From NCBI GenBank assembly GCA_030148005.1, contig JASBUI010000025.1:62001-126000 (forward strand): a stretch of DNA of 64,000 nucleotides. Direction: 5' to 3'. Position 1 is the first letter of the stretch; every line of letters begins with the position of its first letter. The DNA comes from Paracoccaceae bacterium. GTDB lineage: Bacteria; Pseudomonadota; Alphaproteobacteria; Rhodobacterales; Rhodobacteraceae. Shown here one piece after another: positions 9,258 to 19,762 of this stretch. The notes beneath the pieces were generated by a model. The model searched no databases. It saw only the letters and a program-made list of their open reading frames with translations, and was not told the origin of the DNA. Both the position numbers and the translations under genes were made by a program.

Positions 9258-9554
9258 ATGAAACATCGCATCGCATTGGCCGTTCTTGTCAGTTTTCTGG
9301 CGCTTCCCGTTCACGCCCAGCAGGGCAAGGACATGGAAGAAGGTATGGATTTGCTGTCGCAGGGCGCGCGTCTTTTCCTGCGCGGTCTGGTTCAGGAACT
9401 GGGCCCCGCCCTTGCCGAAGTGGAACAGGCGCTGGGCAATATCAACGCCTATCACCCGCCCGAGGTGCTGCCCAATGGTGATATCATCATCCGGCGCAAG
9501 CAGGATATGCCAGCAAAGCCAGAGCCGCTTGGCGAGGGCGAAATAGAGCTTTAG
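9258..9554 (+). CDS. Small secreted hypothetical protein
   Basis: A 98-residue protein with a clear signal peptide (residues 1-21, cleavage after VHA) and a mature part rich in acidic residues and Leu, with a predicted helix about 28-58 (MEEGMDLLSQGARLFLRGL). Homologous-looking proteins are common in Rhodobacterales and are often wrongly named AAA ATPase; no P-loop is present here. GGAG lies upstream of the ATG. It converges on the Ppx gene with a four-base overlap of stop codons. Function unknown; periplasmic. Confidence 0.65.
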   Translation: MKHRIALAVLVSFLALPVHAQQGKDMEEGMDLLSQGARLFLRGLVQELGPALAEVEQALGNINAYHPPEVLPNGDIIIRRKQDMPAKPEPLGEGEIEL

Positions 9555-11095
9555 TTCTCGATCACGATCGACGTTTCGGCGTTCAGCGACGAGCCAAGAG
9601 AGGCAAGGCGCGCCTCGGCAACCTCGCCCAAGAGGCCTGCGTCACGCTCACGCATCACAAACTCCAGCTTCTTTTTCTTGGGGTAATGGCGCAATTGCCC
9701 CATGTGTTTCTGGGTCGAGACAGAGAACATCGCCCCAAAGCGCATCGCCTTGCCCAGAACCTCGGCGTCGATGATGTCTTTTTCCGGCAACATGTTGATA
9801 AGGTTTTCAAAACGTGAGCCAGAGCGGTTGTTCTTGTAGCGATGCAAAAGCGCCAGACCCAGAAAGATGCGTTCCGGATGGTTCAGCCCGCCAAGGTTGG
9901 CGCGGGTTGCGTTGTCAAAACAGACCTCGGCGCGATAGTCGGGATGCGCGCGCCATGTCACATCGTGCAAAAGGCAGGCCGCTTTGACCAGACGCATCCG
10001 CGAATAGGGGGCGTTCTTGTAAAGCGGGGCAAGAAAGTCATAAAGCGTTTTGCCAAAGCCGGGGAAACGCGCGTCTTTCTTTTCCGAAAAGCGGCAGGCC
10101 TCGACCAGCGGGTCACGGTCGCGCAGGCGCTGGGGCATCTGTTCGTAAAGCAGCCCCTCGCGGATGCCATATGCCGAAACGGCAAGCTCACGCGGGCGAA
10201 AGGCCGACAGCAGTCCCTTTAGAACCTCTGCGGCGAGCGGTACCAGCGAAATACGCGCCTCGGAAATGCCGGACATGGTTCGCAATAGTTCAGGATCGGT
10301 TTTCTGGATCCAGTCGACGGTTTTGGAGGTGTCGGCAGGGGTCATCCTGTATTCGTGCAGAACCGCTAGCGGATAGCCCCGGCGCAGCATATCAAGCCGG
10401 GCAATCGCGCGCCAAGATCCGCCGACAAGGAAAAGCCGCTTGGGCCGCTCGGGAAAGGTTTCGCGCAGCTGGGCCAGCGTGTCGTTGATCTTGGCCTTTC
10501 TGGCTTTGCGCCCGCCGGGCAGATCGCGAAGCTGCATCGGGGCAAGGGGCGTGCTGATACAGTCGCCCACGCGCCCGTCTTCAAGACCGGCAAGTTCCAT
10601 CGAAGCGCCGCCGATATCACAGGCAAGCCCGTTTGCGCCGGGCCAGCCCAAAAGGACGCCCTGCGCTGACAGACGCGCCTCTTCGCGCCCGTCGACCACG
10701 TAAAGTTTAAGGCCGGTTTTTTCCAGAACCTCGGTACAAAACTCAGGTCCATCAGTCGCCTCGCGCACGGCGGCGGTTGCAACGGCGCTGAGCGGCGCAA
10801 GGCCCATGCCCCGCGCCAGCATCTGAAAACGGGTGATGGCGGTCAGCGCGCGGCGGCGCCCTTCGGGGTTCAGCCGGCCGGTTTCGGCAATGCCGATGCC
10901 CAGACCGCACATGATCTTTTCGTTGTAGAAATAGGCAGGTGAGCGGGCCGCGCCGTCAAATACCACAAGCCGGACAGAGTTGGATCCAACGTCAACCACG
11001 CCGACCCGTGACAGGGCCCGAGCGCTTGGATCATCGAACAGTGGCCGATCAAAGGGGCCCCAGTCGTGGTGACCGGGCTCGCTTGCTCCATCCAT
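9551..11095 (-). CDS. ppx: Exopolyphosphatase / Ppx-GppA family phosphatase
   Basis: A 514-residue protein that should hydrolyse inorganic polyphosphate or pppGpp. The actin-like ATPase fold shows DVGSNSVRLVVFD near residue 32, ATAAVREATDG in the second subdomain and DIGGASMELAGL near 165. The C-terminal part has HD-like features (LLHDVTWRAHPDYR). ATG 11095 was chosen because it sits behind a purine-rich GGGGACAG; the frame remains open upstream into the 3' part of ppk. It follows ppk by 53 bp on the same strand, a usual pairing in which one enzyme builds and the other degrades polyphosphate. Confidence 0.88.
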   Translation of the reverse strand: MDGASEPGHHDWGPFDRPLFDDPSARALSRVGVVDVGSNSVRLVVFDGAARSPAYFYNEKIMCGLGIGIAETGRLNPEGRRRALTAITRFQMLARGMGLAPLSAVATAAVREATDGPEFCTEVLEKTGLKLYVVDGREEARLSAQGVLLGWPGANGLACDIGGASMELAGLEDGRVGDCISTPLAPMQLRDLPGGRKARKAKINDTLAQLRETFPERPKRLFLVGGSWRAIARLDMLRRGYPLAVLHEYRMTPADTSKTVDWIQKTDPELLRTMSGISEARISLVPLAAEVLKGLLSAFRPRELAVSAYGIREGLLYEQMPQRLRDRDPLVEACRFSEKKDARFPGFGKTLYDFLAPLYKNAPYSRMRLVKAACLLHDVTWRAHPDYRAEVCFDNATRANLGGLNHPERIFLGLALLHRYKNNRSGSRFENLINMLPEKDIIDAEVLGKAMRFGAMFSVSTQKHMGQLRHYPKKKKLEFVMRERDAGLLGEVAEARLASLGSSLNAETSIVIEN

Positions 11096-11148
11096 TCGAC
11101 TGTCCCCTGCTGTGGCAAAGTCATTTTTGCGCGAGCAGGGCGGCGGCG

Positions 11149-13317
11149 TCAATCTTTTGCGTGAGCAAGTTTCGGAACATCCTTGGCTCCGGCGCTTCCA
11201 CGCCCGGAAAGCGAAGGGTTTTCCATGAAAAAGCGGTGGCAATTGAACGGCTGATCGCCCGCGTCGGGGCGGATAAAGGTGCCATCGGCGGTCAGAACCC
11301 AGCTTTGCGCCTGATCGGCAAGGTTGGCGGCCATCACCTGATTGACGATCTGGGCTTTGACGGTGGCGTTTGTGGCCTCGACCAGCGTTTCGACACGCCG
11401 CCAAAGGTTGCGGTCCATCCAGTCAGCCGAAGAGATGAAGACGCGCGCCTTTTTCGAAGGCAGGCCATGACCGTTGCCAAAGCAGACGATGCGCGAGTGT
11501 TCAAGAAAGCGCCCGACGATCGATTTGACACGGATGTTCTCTGACAGGCCCTTGATGCCGGGCCTCAGACCGCAGATGCCGCGGATCACAAGATTGATGC
11601 GCACGCCCACCTGGCTTGCCTTGTAAAGCGCGTCGATCACGTCAGGTTCGATAATGGCGTTCAGTTTCGCCCATATCTCGGCCGGGCGGCCATTGCGGGC
11701 GTGTTCGGCCTCTGCCTCGATCATCTTCAGAAGGTCGGTGCGCAGCGTCAGGGGCGAGATGGACAGGTTTTCAAGGACATCGGGCTGGGCATAGCCCGAA
11801 AGGTAGTTGAAAACCTTGGTCGCATCGCGGCCCAGCGCCTTGTCGCAGGTGAAAAGCGAAAGATCGGTGTAAACGCGGGCGGTAATCGGGTGATAGTTGC
11901 CGGTGCCATAGTGGGTATAGGTCACAAGCTCATTGCCTTCGCGGCGCACAACGACAGAGATCTTGGCGTGTGTCTTGTAGTGCATGAAGCCATAGACGAC
12001 ATGCGCGCCGGCCCGCTCCAGCCGCCGCGACTGGCGGATGTTGGCCGCTTCGTCAAAGCGCGCTTTAAGCTCGACAAGGGCGGTGACGGATTTGCCCGCC
12101 TCTGCCGCTTCGCAAAGCGCGGCAACGACGGGGCTGTCGCGTGAGGTGCGGTAAAGCGTCTGTTTGATCGCCACCACATCGGGATCGCGCGCGGCCTGAT
12201 CAAGAAACCGGATGACCATGTCAAAGGTTTCATAAGGGTGGTGCAGCAACATGTCCTTTTGGCGGATGGCGGCGAACATATCGCCGTTGTGATCCTGAAC
12301 ACGTTCGGGCACGCGCGGGGTAAAGCTTGGCCACAAAAGATCGGGGCGGCTTTCGATCACCAGTTCGGACAGGTCGGCCACGCCGATCAGCCCGTCAATT
12401 TCGACCACCTCTTCTTCTTCGACGTTAAGTTCACGCATGATCAGGCTGCGCAGCATCGCAGGGGCATCCGCTGACAGTTTCATGCGGATAACTTCGCCAC
12501 GGCGGCGGCGTTTCAGCGCGGTTTCAAACTCGCGCACCAGATCTTCGGCTTCTTCTTCCAGTTCCAGATCACTGTCGCGCAATACGCGAAAGGCGCAGTG
12601 GCCCTTGGTCTTGTAGCCGGGAAAGAGGCTTGAGAGGTGCAGCAGCAGCAACTCTTCCATCGGCAGAACGCGGTAGATGCCGTCGTCCGCGGGCAGCGGG
12701 ATGAACCGGGCGATCTGGTTGGGAATGGGCAAAAGCGCCAAAAGCGGGCGCTTGTTGGCCTTGCGCTCTAGCTGCAAGGCCAGGGCAAACCCGGTGTTGG
12801 GGATGAAGGGAAAGGGATGGGCGGGATCGATGGCAAGCGGCGACAGGACCGGAAAGACCTGATTGATAAAGACCTCTTGCAGGTATTTCTTGTCCTCGCT
12901 GGTCAGGCTGTCGCGTGTTTCCATCACGATGCCGCTGGCGTCCATTTCCTTTTGAAGCTTTTCGAAAACGATCTGCTGATGCTGCATCAGGCGGCGCGCT
13001 TCGGCGTTGATCAGCACAAGCTGCTCTGCCGAGGTCAGCCCATCGGCGGCGGGTGATGTATTTCCGGCCTCGGCCAGTTCGCGAAGACCGGCCACGCGCA
13101 CGGTGTAGAACTCATCAAGGTTGGTGGCCGAGATCGACAAAAAGCGCAGGCGCTCCAAAAGCGGAACGCGCGGGTTCTCGGCCTCTTCCAGAACGCGCCA
13201 GTTGAAGGCCAGCCATGACAGTTCGCGGTTGAAAAAACGCCGCGGGCTGTCCAACGAGATGTCGGGCAGTTCAACCGGCTCTGGAAAGTCGGCTTTAAGA
13301 AAGTCGGCCTGTGTCAT
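11149..13317 (-). CDS. ppk1: Polyphosphate kinase 1
   Basis: A 722-residue PPK1 that reversibly polymerises the gamma phosphate of ATP into polyphosphate. The N-terminal domain starts FFNRELSWLAFN (about residue 29). The catalytic phospholipase-D-like half has HYKTHAK with the HxK histidine at 450, followed by YTHYGTGNYHP, and a second HKD-like region near 600 (EHSRIVCFGNGH). Length is normal for the family. The ribosome-binding site before ATG 13317 is weak. It lies 41 bp after hdaA and 53 bp before ppx. Polyphosphate metabolism beside a DnaA-inactivation gene is seen here; any regulatory link is only inference. Confidence 0.96.
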   Translation of the reverse strand: MTQADFLKADFPEPVELPDISLDSPRRFFNRELSWLAFNWRVLEEAENPRVPLLERLRFLSISATNLDEFYTVRVAGLRELAEAGNTSPAADGLTSAEQLVLINAEARRLMQHQQIVFEKLQKEMDASGIVMETRDSLTSEDKKYLQEVFINQVFPVLSPLAIDPAHPFPFIPNTGFALALQLERKANKRPLLALLPIPNQIARFIPLPADDGIYRVLPMEELLLLHLSSLFPGYKTKGHCAFRVLRDSDLELEEEAEDLVREFETALKRRRRGEVIRMKLSADAPAMLRSLIMRELNVEEEEVVEIDGLIGVADLSELVIESRPDLLWPSFTPRVPERVQDHNGDMFAAIRQKDMLLHHPYETFDMVIRFLDQAARDPDVVAIKQTLYRTSRDSPVVAALCEAAEAGKSVTALVELKARFDEAANIRQSRRLERAGAHVVYGFMHYKTHAKISVVVRREGNELVTYTHYGTGNYHPITARVYTDLSLFTCDKALGRDATKVFNYLSGYAQPDVLENLSISPLTLRTDLLKMIEAEAEHARNGRPAEIWAKLNAIIEPDVIDALYKASQVGVRINLVIRGICGLRPGIKGLSENIRVKSIVGRFLEHSRIVCFGNGHGLPSKKARVFISSADWMDRNLWRRVETLVEATNATVKAQIVNQVMAANLADQAQSWVLTADGTFIRPDAGDQPFNCHRFFMENPSLSGRGSAGAKDVPKLAHAKD

Positions 13318-13358
13318 ACGGCGATTACTGATAGCATTTTGTTAAGATGAAGTGACAC

Positions 13359-14048
13359 TTATGCCCCTTTATCTGCTTGATTGTCCAGTATTTCACTGGC
13401 CAGTTTGCGGGTCACGGCCCGGCCCTGTGCAAGGGCGTGCCGGTCCAGAATTTCGACGATGCGGTGCACTTCGTCAAAGCTGCGTTCCATCCGAAGCAAC
13501 AGAAAGTCCAGAACGTTGGGCGGGACGACAAGTTGGCGGTCCGAGAAAAGCTTCATCATGACAGCGGCAAGCAACGCGTCATCGGGGGCGGCCAGCGCGA
13601 CGGCGGCGCTTCCCTGGATGCGGCTTGCCAGATCGGGCAGGGCGATGCGCCACTTGGAGGCCGCGCCGCGCCCAGTCATCAACAGCCGCCCGCCTTCGGC
13701 CAGAACCATGTTGTGAAGATGGAAAAGCGCGGCTTCATCCTCATCCGCGCCGGCGATCTGGTCGACATCCTCGAGCGCGATGGCGCGCTTTGCGGCAAGC
13801 TCGGGCAGGGCAAGGCCGGACAGGCCGCGGGCCGGGATGACGGCCCCGCCTGACAGTTCGGCCCAGACATGGGCCAGATGCGTCTTGCCCGATCCGCTGG
13901 GCCCGCTCAGCACCATCTTGCCGCCGGGCCAGTTCTGCCAGTTTTCAATGGTGGCAAGGGCAACGCGGTTGGGCGGGGCCTGAAAAAAGTTGTCGCGGCC
14001 CAGCGCGGCGCGCAGGGGCAGCTCAAATGCCAGTTGTTTTCCGGTCAT
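13359..14048 (-). CDS. hdaA: DnaA regulatory inactivator HdaA
   Basis: A 229-residue DnaA-like AAA+ protein that, with the replication clamp, promotes hydrolysis of DnaA-bound ATP after initiation. At the N terminus QLAFELPLRAALGRDNFF (about residues 5-22) contains the clamp-binding-like QLAFEL. Walker A is GPSGSGKTH near residue 49 and the Walker B-like AIALEDVDQI lies near 89. No C-terminal DNA-binding domain is present, which separates it from DnaA itself. The start overlaps the AI-2E transporter stop by four bases (ATGA). Confidence 0.88.
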   Translation of the reverse strand: MTGKQLAFELPLRAALGRDNFFQAPPNRVALATIENWQNWPGGKMVLSGPSGSGKTHLAHVWAELSGGAVIPARGLSGLALPELAAKRAIALEDVDQIAGADEDEAALFHLHNMVLAEGGRLLMTGRGAASKWRIALPDLASRIQGSAAVALAAPDDALLAAVMMKLFSDRQLVVPPNVLDFLLLRMERSFDEVHRIVEILDRHALAQGRAVTRKLASEILDNQADKGA

Positions 14049-15109
14049 TCGTTAGGTTCCGCCGTACCGCGATAAAGCAGGCTATCCTTGTAGCGCAGGA
14101 TGCCGAAACGGGCGAGAACACCGATCGCCGCCGAGACGGGAACAGCGATCAAAAGGCCGACAAAGCCGAAAAGCGCACCAAAGACCGACAGGGCGATCAA
14201 AAGCCAGACCGGGTGCAGGCCGACACTTCCGCCGACAAGCTTGGGCGTCAGGAAGTTGCCTTCCAGCATCTGCCCGGCAACAAAGATCGCACCCACCAGC
14301 GCGATCCAGCCCCAGCTGCCCCAGAACTGAAACAAGGCCAGCCCAAGCGCAAGGGCGCCGCCAACCACGGCGCCGACGTATGGGATGAAAGAGATCAGCC
14401 CGGCAACCGCGCCGATGATCAGGCCGAACTGAAGCCCCACCAGCATCAGCGCGACGCCATAAAAGGTGCCAAGGATCAGCATCACCGTGCCCTGACCGCG
14501 GATGAACGCGGCAAGGGTTGCGTCAATTTCGCGGGCCAGCTTGCGAATGGTTTCGCGGTGGTCGAGCGGCACAAGCTTGTCAACTTCGGCCACCATGCGA
14601 TCCCAGTCGAGCAGAAGGTAGAAGGTCACGACCGGCACGACGACGATCAGAACCATGACGTTCAAAAGCCCTAAGGCCGAACTTAGGACCCCGTTCAAAA
14701 GCTCTCCGCCCTTGGACTGGATCGTCTGGCCGATGGATGTCAGCGACTGGCGCACGACAGAATTGGCGTCCATCAGTTGCGGGAAACGTTCGGTAAGAAA
14801 GCTTTGCAGGTCCTGAAAAAGCTGCGGGGCGATGTTGAAAAGCGATACCGCCTGATTGACCAGCGTCGGAATGACGAGGGTTGAGAGCAGGACAAAGACG
14901 ATCACCGCAACAAGGGTGATCAGAACGGTGGCCATCACCCGCGACAGGCCAAGCCGCTGAAGCCGGTCGGCGATCGGGTCAAGGCAATAGGCCAGCGCGC
15001 CGCCCAGGATGAAGGGCAACAGCACGTGGCCCAGAAACCACATCACAAGGATGAAAAAGACGGCGGCTATGCCCCAGTATTTCATCTGATCACGGACAGG
15101 CAGAGCCAT
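14045..15109 (-). CDS. AI-2E family (PerM-like) transporter
   Basis: A 354-residue integral membrane protein of the PF01594 family: paired helices at the N terminus (about residues 8-30 and 32-60), a long amphipathic central region around 75-150 (SLFNIAPQLFQDLQSFLTE), then helices to about 335 with GLISFIPYVGAVVGGALAL as the conserved family core. Members include the Na+/H+ exchanger-like and TqsA/PerM-like proteins; the transported substrate cannot be inferred. It heads a minus-strand series with hdaA, ppk1 and ppx. Confidence 0.85.
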   Translation of the reverse strand: MALPVRDQMKYWGIAAVFFILVMWFLGHVLLPFILGGALAYCLDPIADRLQRLGLSRVMATVLITLVAVIVFVLLSTLVIPTLVNQAVSLFNIAPQLFQDLQSFLTERFPQLMDANSVVRQSLTSIGQTIQSKGGELLNGVLSSALGLLNVMVLIVVVPVVTFYLLLDWDRMVAEVDKLVPLDHRETIRKLAREIDATLAAFIRGQGTVMLILGTFYGVALMLVGLQFGLIIGAVAGLISFIPYVGAVVGGALALGLALFQFWGSWGWIALVGAIFVAGQMLEGNFLTPKLVGGSVGLHPVWLLIALSVFGALFGFVGLLIAVPVSAAIGVLARFGILRYKDSLLYRGTAEPNE

Positions 15110-15232
15110 TCACACCTCAACTTTCCTACGCTTCAACTACGCTTTCACAAATGGAGGATCGCAAGGAGATATGCAAGTTTTCAGCTTAACCAAAGTCGTT
15201 GCGGGGGGCGGCGCCTATTGGCGGGCGAGGAA

Positions 15233-15264
15233 GCCTCCGGCGGGAGTATTTTGCAAAGAAGAAG
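15233..15264 (+). repeat. Dispersed intergenic repeat, copy 1
   Basis: GCCTCCGGCGGGAGTATTT followed by TGCAAAGAAGAAG. This is one of seven copies in the window of a motif made of a short GC hairpin arm, an AT-rich box and an AAGAAG tail. Here it lies between the divergent AI-2E transporter and proS, so it cannot be a terminator for either gene. The surrounding 15110-15355 shows no gene. Confidence 0.7.
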
Positions 15265-15355
15265 GGCCGCGGCGCGCGGCGGTGAGCCATTGCTTGCCTG
15301 CGATGACGCAAACGCGTAGATCAGGTGCCAATGCCCAGTTTTCATGAGGATGAAG

Positions 15356-16696
15356 ATGCGTCTTTCCCGGTACTTCCTGCCTGTTCTGAAGGAGAATCCT
15401 TCGGAGGCCCAGATCGTCAGCCACCGCTATATGTTGCGCGCCGGCATGATCAAACAATCGGCGGCGGGGATCTATTCATGGTTGCCTCTGGGGTTCCGGG
15501 TTCTCAAGAACATCGAGCAGATCGTGCACGAAGAGCAGCAGCGCGCAGGCCATGTGCCGATGCTGATGCCGACGCTGCAATCGGCGGATCTTTGGCGCGA
15601 AAGCGGGCGCTATGACGACTATGGCGAAGAGATGCTGCGCATCACCGACCGGCATGGGCGTGATATGCTTTATGGTCCCACCAACGAAGAGCTGATCACC
15701 GATATTTTTCGCAGCCACGTTGGGTCTTACAAGGACCTGCCGCTGACGCTCTATCACATCCAGTGGAAGTTTCGCGACGAGATCCGGCCGCGCTTTGGCG
15801 TGATGCGCGGGCGCGAGTTCTATATGAAGGACGGCTACAACTTTGACATCGACCGCGATGCGGCGATCCATGCCTATAACCGCCACATGGTCAGCTATCT
15901 GCGCACATATGAGCGTATGGGGCTGCAGGCGATCCCGATGCGCGCTGACAGCGGGCCGATCGGCGGCGAGGACACGCATGAGTTTCTGGTGCTGGCCGAT
16001 ACCGGCGAGAGCGAGGTTTTCTATGACAGCGCGATCACCGATCTGAGAATGGGCGAGCGCAAGGTCAATTACGACAGCTGGGATGAATGCGCGGCCATCG
16101 TCAAAGAGTGGACCACGCCTTATGCGCGCACCGATGAGACGCATGACGGCGATCTTTTTGCCAAGGTGCCGCAAGAGCGCCAGCGCACATCGCGCGGGAT
16201 CGAAGTGGGCCAGATATTCTATTTCGGCACCAAGTATTCCGAGACGATGGACGCGCGCGTTGTCAACGACAAGGGAGAGCGTGTGCCGGTGCATATGGGA
16301 AGCCATGGTATCGGTGTCTCGCGTCTTTTGGGGGCGATCATCGAGGCCAGCCATGATGACAAGGGCATCATCTGGCCCGAGGGAGTGACGCCGTTCCATT
16401 GCGGGATCGTCAACCTCAAGCAGGGCGACGCCGAGGCGGATGCCGCTTGCGAGGCGCTTTATGCCTCGCTGAGCGCGCTTGGGCTTGATCCGCTATACGA
16501 CGACCGCAATGAGCGGGCGGGCGGCAAGTTTGCCACGATGGACCTTATCGGCCTGCCTTGGCGGATCACGGTCGGGCCGCGCGGGCTTAAGAACGGGGTT
16601 GTCGAGCTGACAAGCCGCAGAACCGGCGAGAGCGAAGAGATGACGCCGGAAATGGCGGTGGAAAAGGTGGCGGCTGTCTATGCGGCGCTAAGGTAG
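15356..16696 (+). CDS. proS: Proline--tRNA ligase (class II, without the large editing insert)
   Basis: A 446-residue class II synthetase charging tRNA-Pro. Motif 2 is seen in [11 protein letters not shown] and [10 protein letters not shown] (about residues 139-163), and motif 3 in [12 protein letters not shown] near 320. The C-terminal anticodon-binding domain contains the [11 protein letters not shown] stretch. At this length the roughly 180-residue editing insert of E. coli ProRS is missing, as is usual in alphaproteobacteria; alanine mischarging is then expected to be cleared in trans. Start 15356 (MRLSRYFLP) has AGG six bases upstream and matches relatives; an in-frame ATG at 15344 is upstream. 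Confidence 0.95.
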   Translation: MRLSRYFLPVLKENPSEAQIVSHRYMLRAGMIKQSAAGIYSWLPLGFRVLKNIEQIVHEEQQRAGHVPMLMPTLQSADLWRESGRYDDYGEEMLRITDRHGRDMLYGPTNEELITDIFRSHVGSYKDLPLTLYHIQWKFRDEIRPRFGVMRGREFYMKDGYNFDIDRDAAIHAYNRHMVSYLRTYERMGLQAIPMRADSGPIGGEDTHEFLVLADTGESEVFYDSAITDLRMGERKVNYDSWDECAAIVKEWTTPYARTDETHDGDLFAKVPQERQRTSRGIEVGQIFYFGTKYSETMDARVVNDKGERVPVHMGSHGIGVSRLLGAIIEASHDDKGIIWPEGVTPFHCGIVNLKQGDAEADAACEALYASLSALGLDPLYDDRNERAGGKFATMDLIGLPWRITVGPRGLKNGVVELTSRRTGESEEMTPEMAVEKVAAVYAALR

Positions 16697-16775
16697 CGCC
16701 GGGCCGGGACCGGCGCGCTTGACGATATGACATGCGGGCCCCACCTTTGGGCCGTCAACAGGACCGGAGCAGAGA

Positions 16776-18062
16776 TTGGGCAATTCAACCGCACCGTTTT
16801 CACGATTTGAATGGATGATCGCATGGCGCTATCTGCGCGCCAAGCGGGCCGAGGGCGGGGTCAGTGTGATGACCTGGATCAGCCTCGTTGGAATAACGCT
16901 CGCGGTTTTTGCGCTGATTGCAACGCTGGCGGTGCGCGCCGGATTTCGCGCCGAATTTGTCGACACGATCCTTGGCGCGAACGCCCATGTCACCGTCTAT
17001 TACAACAGCGAGGCCGGCGCGAACGGGCAGATCACCCGCACGATCGCGGACTATCAGGCGATCGCAGGGCGGCTGAACGCGCTTGAAGATGTCACGCGGG
17101 CCGCCCCGCTGATCAAGGGCAACGTGATGGCCAATGCGCGCGACCGGAACACCGGCGTTCAGGTCTTTGGCATCACGCTGGACGATCTGATGACCATTCC
17201 GCGCGTGGCCCACCCCGAACAGTCGCTTGGTGATATCGCCGAGTTCGACAAGGGCATTGCCATCGGGTCGGGCGTGGCGCGCGATCTGGGCGTCGGGATT
17301 GGCGACAAGATAAAGATCATCTCTCCAAACGGTGTGAAAACCGCCTTTGGAACCAGCCCGCGGGTCAATGCCTATGACGTGGTCTATATCTTTACCGCCG
17401 GGCGCTATGACATTGATCAGACACGGATTTACATGCCCTTCGACAAGGCCCAAAGCTTTTTCAACCGCGAAGGGGTGGCCGATGAGATCGAGGTGATGGT
17501 CAAGGACCCAGATCAGGTTGACGCCATGACGCTAGAGCTTTTGCGCGCGGCGGGTGATCGCGCGATTTTGTGGACGTGGCGCGATGCTTCGGGCAGTTTC
17601 CTGCGCGCGCTTACGGTCGAGGACAACGTGATGTTCGTGATCCTGTCGATCCTTGTTCTGATTGCGGCGATGAACATCATCTCGGGGCTGATCATGCTGG
17701 TAAAGAACAAGGGCCGCGATATCGGTATCCTGCGCACGATGGGCCTGACCGAAGGATCGGTCCTGCGGATTTTCTTTATTTGCGGGGCGGTTACGGGAAC
17801 GGTTGGCACGATCGCCGGCGTCGCGCTTGGAAGTCTTTTTGCGATCTACATCGACCCGATCTTTTCGGCCGTCAACTATTTCGCAGGGGGCGGCGTCTGG
17901 GACCCGTCCATTCGCGGCATCTATAACCTTCCGGCAAAGCTTCAGCTTTCCGATGTCCTGAGCGCGGTTTCCCTGTCGCTTTTCCTGTCATGGGTTGTGA
18001 CGCTCTTTCCGGCGCGGCGTGCGGCGCGGATGAACCCGGTAGAGGCCCTGCGGTATGAGTGA
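16776..18062 (+). CDS. lolC: Lipoprotein-releasing ABC transporter permease LolC/LolE
   Basis: A 428-residue permease releasing outer-membrane lipoproteins from the inner membrane to LolA. It has an N-terminal membrane helix (about residues 28-50) after [14 protein letters not shown], a MacB-type periplasmic core, and three C-terminal FtsX-type helices (about 285-310, 330-355 and 385-412) ending [15 protein letters not shown]. The start is TTG 16776 with GGAG upstream. It overlaps lolD by 8 bp. Only one permease is present, as in species where a single LolC/E-like protein forms a homodimer. Confidence 0.92.
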   Translation: MGNSTAPFSRFEWMIAWRYLRAKRAEGGVSVMTWISLVGITLAVFALIATLAVRAGFRAEFVDTILGANAHVTVYYNSEAGANGQITRTIADYQAIAGRLNALEDVTRAAPLIKGNVMANARDRNTGVQVFGITLDDLMTIPRVAHPEQSLGDIAEFDKGIAIGSGVARDLGVGIGDKIKIISPNGVKTAFGTSPRVNAYDVVYIFTAGRYDIDQTRIYMPFDKAQSFFNREGVADEIEVMVKDPDQVDAMTLELLRAAGDRAILWTWRDASGSFLRALTVEDNVMFVILSILVLIAAMNIISGLIMLVKNKGRDIGILRTMGLTEGSVLRIFFICGAVTGTVGTIAGVALGSLFAIYIDPIFSAVNYFAGGGVWDPSIRGIYNLPAKLQLSDVLSAVSLSLFLSWVVTLFPARRAARMNPVEALRYE

Positions 18063-18738
18063 TCCTGTTCTGGCACTAAGCGGCATCGGCAAGACCTATA
18101 AAAAGGGAAAGCCGGGCGAGGTTGAGGTTCTCAGGGGCGCCGATCTGACGCTGATGCGCGGGGAGGTCGTCGCGCTTGTGGCACCTTCAGGTGCGGGCAA
18201 ATCGACGCTTTTGCATATTGCGGGGCTTTTGGACACGCCCGATGCCGGGCAGGTCGAGATTGCAGGTCAGGATGTTACACGGCTGTCGGACCGGCGGCGC
18301 ACCGGCATTCGCCGGGGTGATCTTGGATTTGTCTATCAGTTTCATCACCTTCTGCCCGAGTTCACGGCCCTTGAAAACATCGTCCTGCCGCAGCTGGCCA
18401 ATGGCACGGGCGCGCGGGCGGCAAAAGAGAGGGCGGCGATGCTGCTGGGGCGCGTGGGGATTGCCGATCGGGGCGATCACCGGCCTGCGGCGCTGTCGGG
18501 TGGCGAGCAACAGCGCGTCGCTTTTTGCCGTGCTCTGGCCAATGAACCCAAGGTTCTCTTGGCCGATGAGCCGACGGGCAACCTTGATCCCGAAACCTCG
18601 GACCGGGTTTTTGCGACGCTTCTGGATGTGGTGCGCGAGACGGGGCTTTCGGCACTGATTGCAACGCATAACATGGCGCTGGCGGCGCGGATGGACCGGG
18701 TTCTGAAATTAGAGCATGGTGTTCTGGTCGCGGGCTAG
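18055..18738 (+). CDS. lolD: Lipoprotein-releasing ABC transporter ATP-binding protein LolD
   Basis: A 227-residue ABC ATPase powering lipoprotein release with the upstream permease. Walker A is APSGAGKST (about residues 41-49), the signature is [11 protein letters not shown] near 143 and Walker B is [12 protein letters not shown] near 165. The Walker A begins with A rather than the common G; the catalytic lysine is intact. The start codon overlaps lolC by 8 bp, so the pair is translationally coupled. This machinery is relevant to the lipoprotein genes elsewhere in the window. Confidence 0.94.
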   Translation: MSDPVLALSGIGKTYKKGKPGEVEVLRGADLTLMRGEVVALVAPSGAGKSTLLHIAGLLDTPDAGQVEIAGQDVTRLSDRRRTGIRRGDLGFVYQFHHLLPEFTALENIVLPQLANGTGARAAKERAAMLLGRVGIADRGDHRPAALSGGEQQRVAFCRALANEPKVLLADEPTGNLDPETSDRVFATLLDVVRETGLSALIATHNMALAARMDRVLKLEHGVLVAG

Positions 18739-18787
18739 GGACGCGGCTTGGTAATTGGTATGCCCTTCGGGGCGCGGGAGAGCGGCA

Positions 18788-19762
18788 ATGGCAAAGCGCA
18801 GGCTGGATGAGATTGAGGCGCTGACGCGCGCGGCGCTAGAGCGTCATGGCGCGGGCCATTGGCAGGCCGGAGAGGTCGCGCGGGCGGTCACCATGGCCGA
18901 GGCGCGGGGCAACCGGATCTGCGGGCTTTACTACCTTGAAAGCTATTGCCAGCAACTGACCACGGGCCGGGTTAACGGCACGGTGGATCCCGTGGTTGAT
19001 CGGCCGCGGCCGGGGACAGTGCGGGTTGATGCAGGCTTTGGTTTCGCGCAGCCGGCCTTCATGAAGGCCCTGCCAGAAGCGATTGATGCCGCACGGGAAA
19101 ACGGCACCGCAACGCTTGCCGTTTGCCATGCGCATACCTGCACATCGCTGGGCTATTTCACCGAGGCGATTGCCCGTGCGGGGATGATCGGGATGGGCTT
19201 TACCAATGCCACGCCGATCGTTGCGGCGCCGGGCGGGGCGGCGCGGGTGATCGGCACGAACCCCTTTGCCTTTTCGGTGCCGGATGGGTCTGGCGAGGTG
19301 GCGATGCAGTTCGACTTTTCCACCTCTGCGGTGGCGCTGGGCAAGATCACGATGGCCAAGGCTGCGGGCGAAAAAATCCCGACAGGCTGGGCAGTTGACG
19401 CAGATGGCGAGCCGACGACTGACCCCGAGGCGGCGCTGGGCGGGGCGCTGGTTTCGGCCGGTGGTCACAAGGGGTGGGGCATCGGTTTGATGGTCGAGGT
19501 TCTGGCGGCGGGAATGACGGGGGGATTGAACTCTGCCGATGTCGCGCCGCTGAAGGCTCCGAACGGGGGGCCGCATGATCTGGGGCAGTTCTATATCCTG
19601 ATAGACCCCGAGACATCTGGCGATTTCATCAATCGTTTCAGCCGGTTAAAAGAGGTGATTGACGCCGATCCGATGGCGCGGATACCCGGATCGGATCTGA
19701 CGATGTCAGACCCGGTTGAGGTTCCGGATGCGCTTTGGTCGCTGGTTTCGGCGCTGGGGTGA
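18788..19762 (+). CDS. Malate/L-lactate dehydrogenase family (Ldh) oxidoreductase
   Basis: A 324-residue NAD(P)-dependent oxidoreductase of the PF02615 family (malate, ureidoglycolate, 2,3-diketogulonate or delta-1-piperideine-2-carboxylate reductases). Family marks are AEARGNRICGLYYLESY near residue 38, AVCHAHTCTSLGYFTEAIARAG with catalytic His near 117, and GTNPFAFSVP near 157. The Asp/Lys/Gly-rich AGGHKGWGIGLMVEVLA segment near 234 also fits. ATG 18788 has GGGAG upstream; the frame starts 33 bases earlier but without a site. Which 2-oxo acid is used cannot be decided. Confidence 0.82.
   Translation: MAKRRLDEIEALTRAALERHGAGHWQAGEVARAVTMAEARGNRICGLYYLESYCQQLTTGRVNGTVDPVVDRPRPGTVRVDAGFGFAQPAFMKALPEAIDAARENGTATLAVCHAHTCTSLGYFTEAIARAGMIGMGFTNATPIVAAPGGAARVIGTNPFAFSVPDGSGEVAMQFDFSTSAVALGKITMAKAAGEKIPTGWAVDADGEPTTDPEAALGGALVSAGGHKGWGIGLMVEVLAAGMTGGLNSADVAPLKAPNGGPHDLGQFYILIDPETSGDFINRFSRLKEVIDADPMARIPGSDLTMSDPVEVPDALWSLVSALG

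Noticed and set aside
15476-16399. Minus-strand 307-codon frame
   Set aside because: Antisense shadow of proS.
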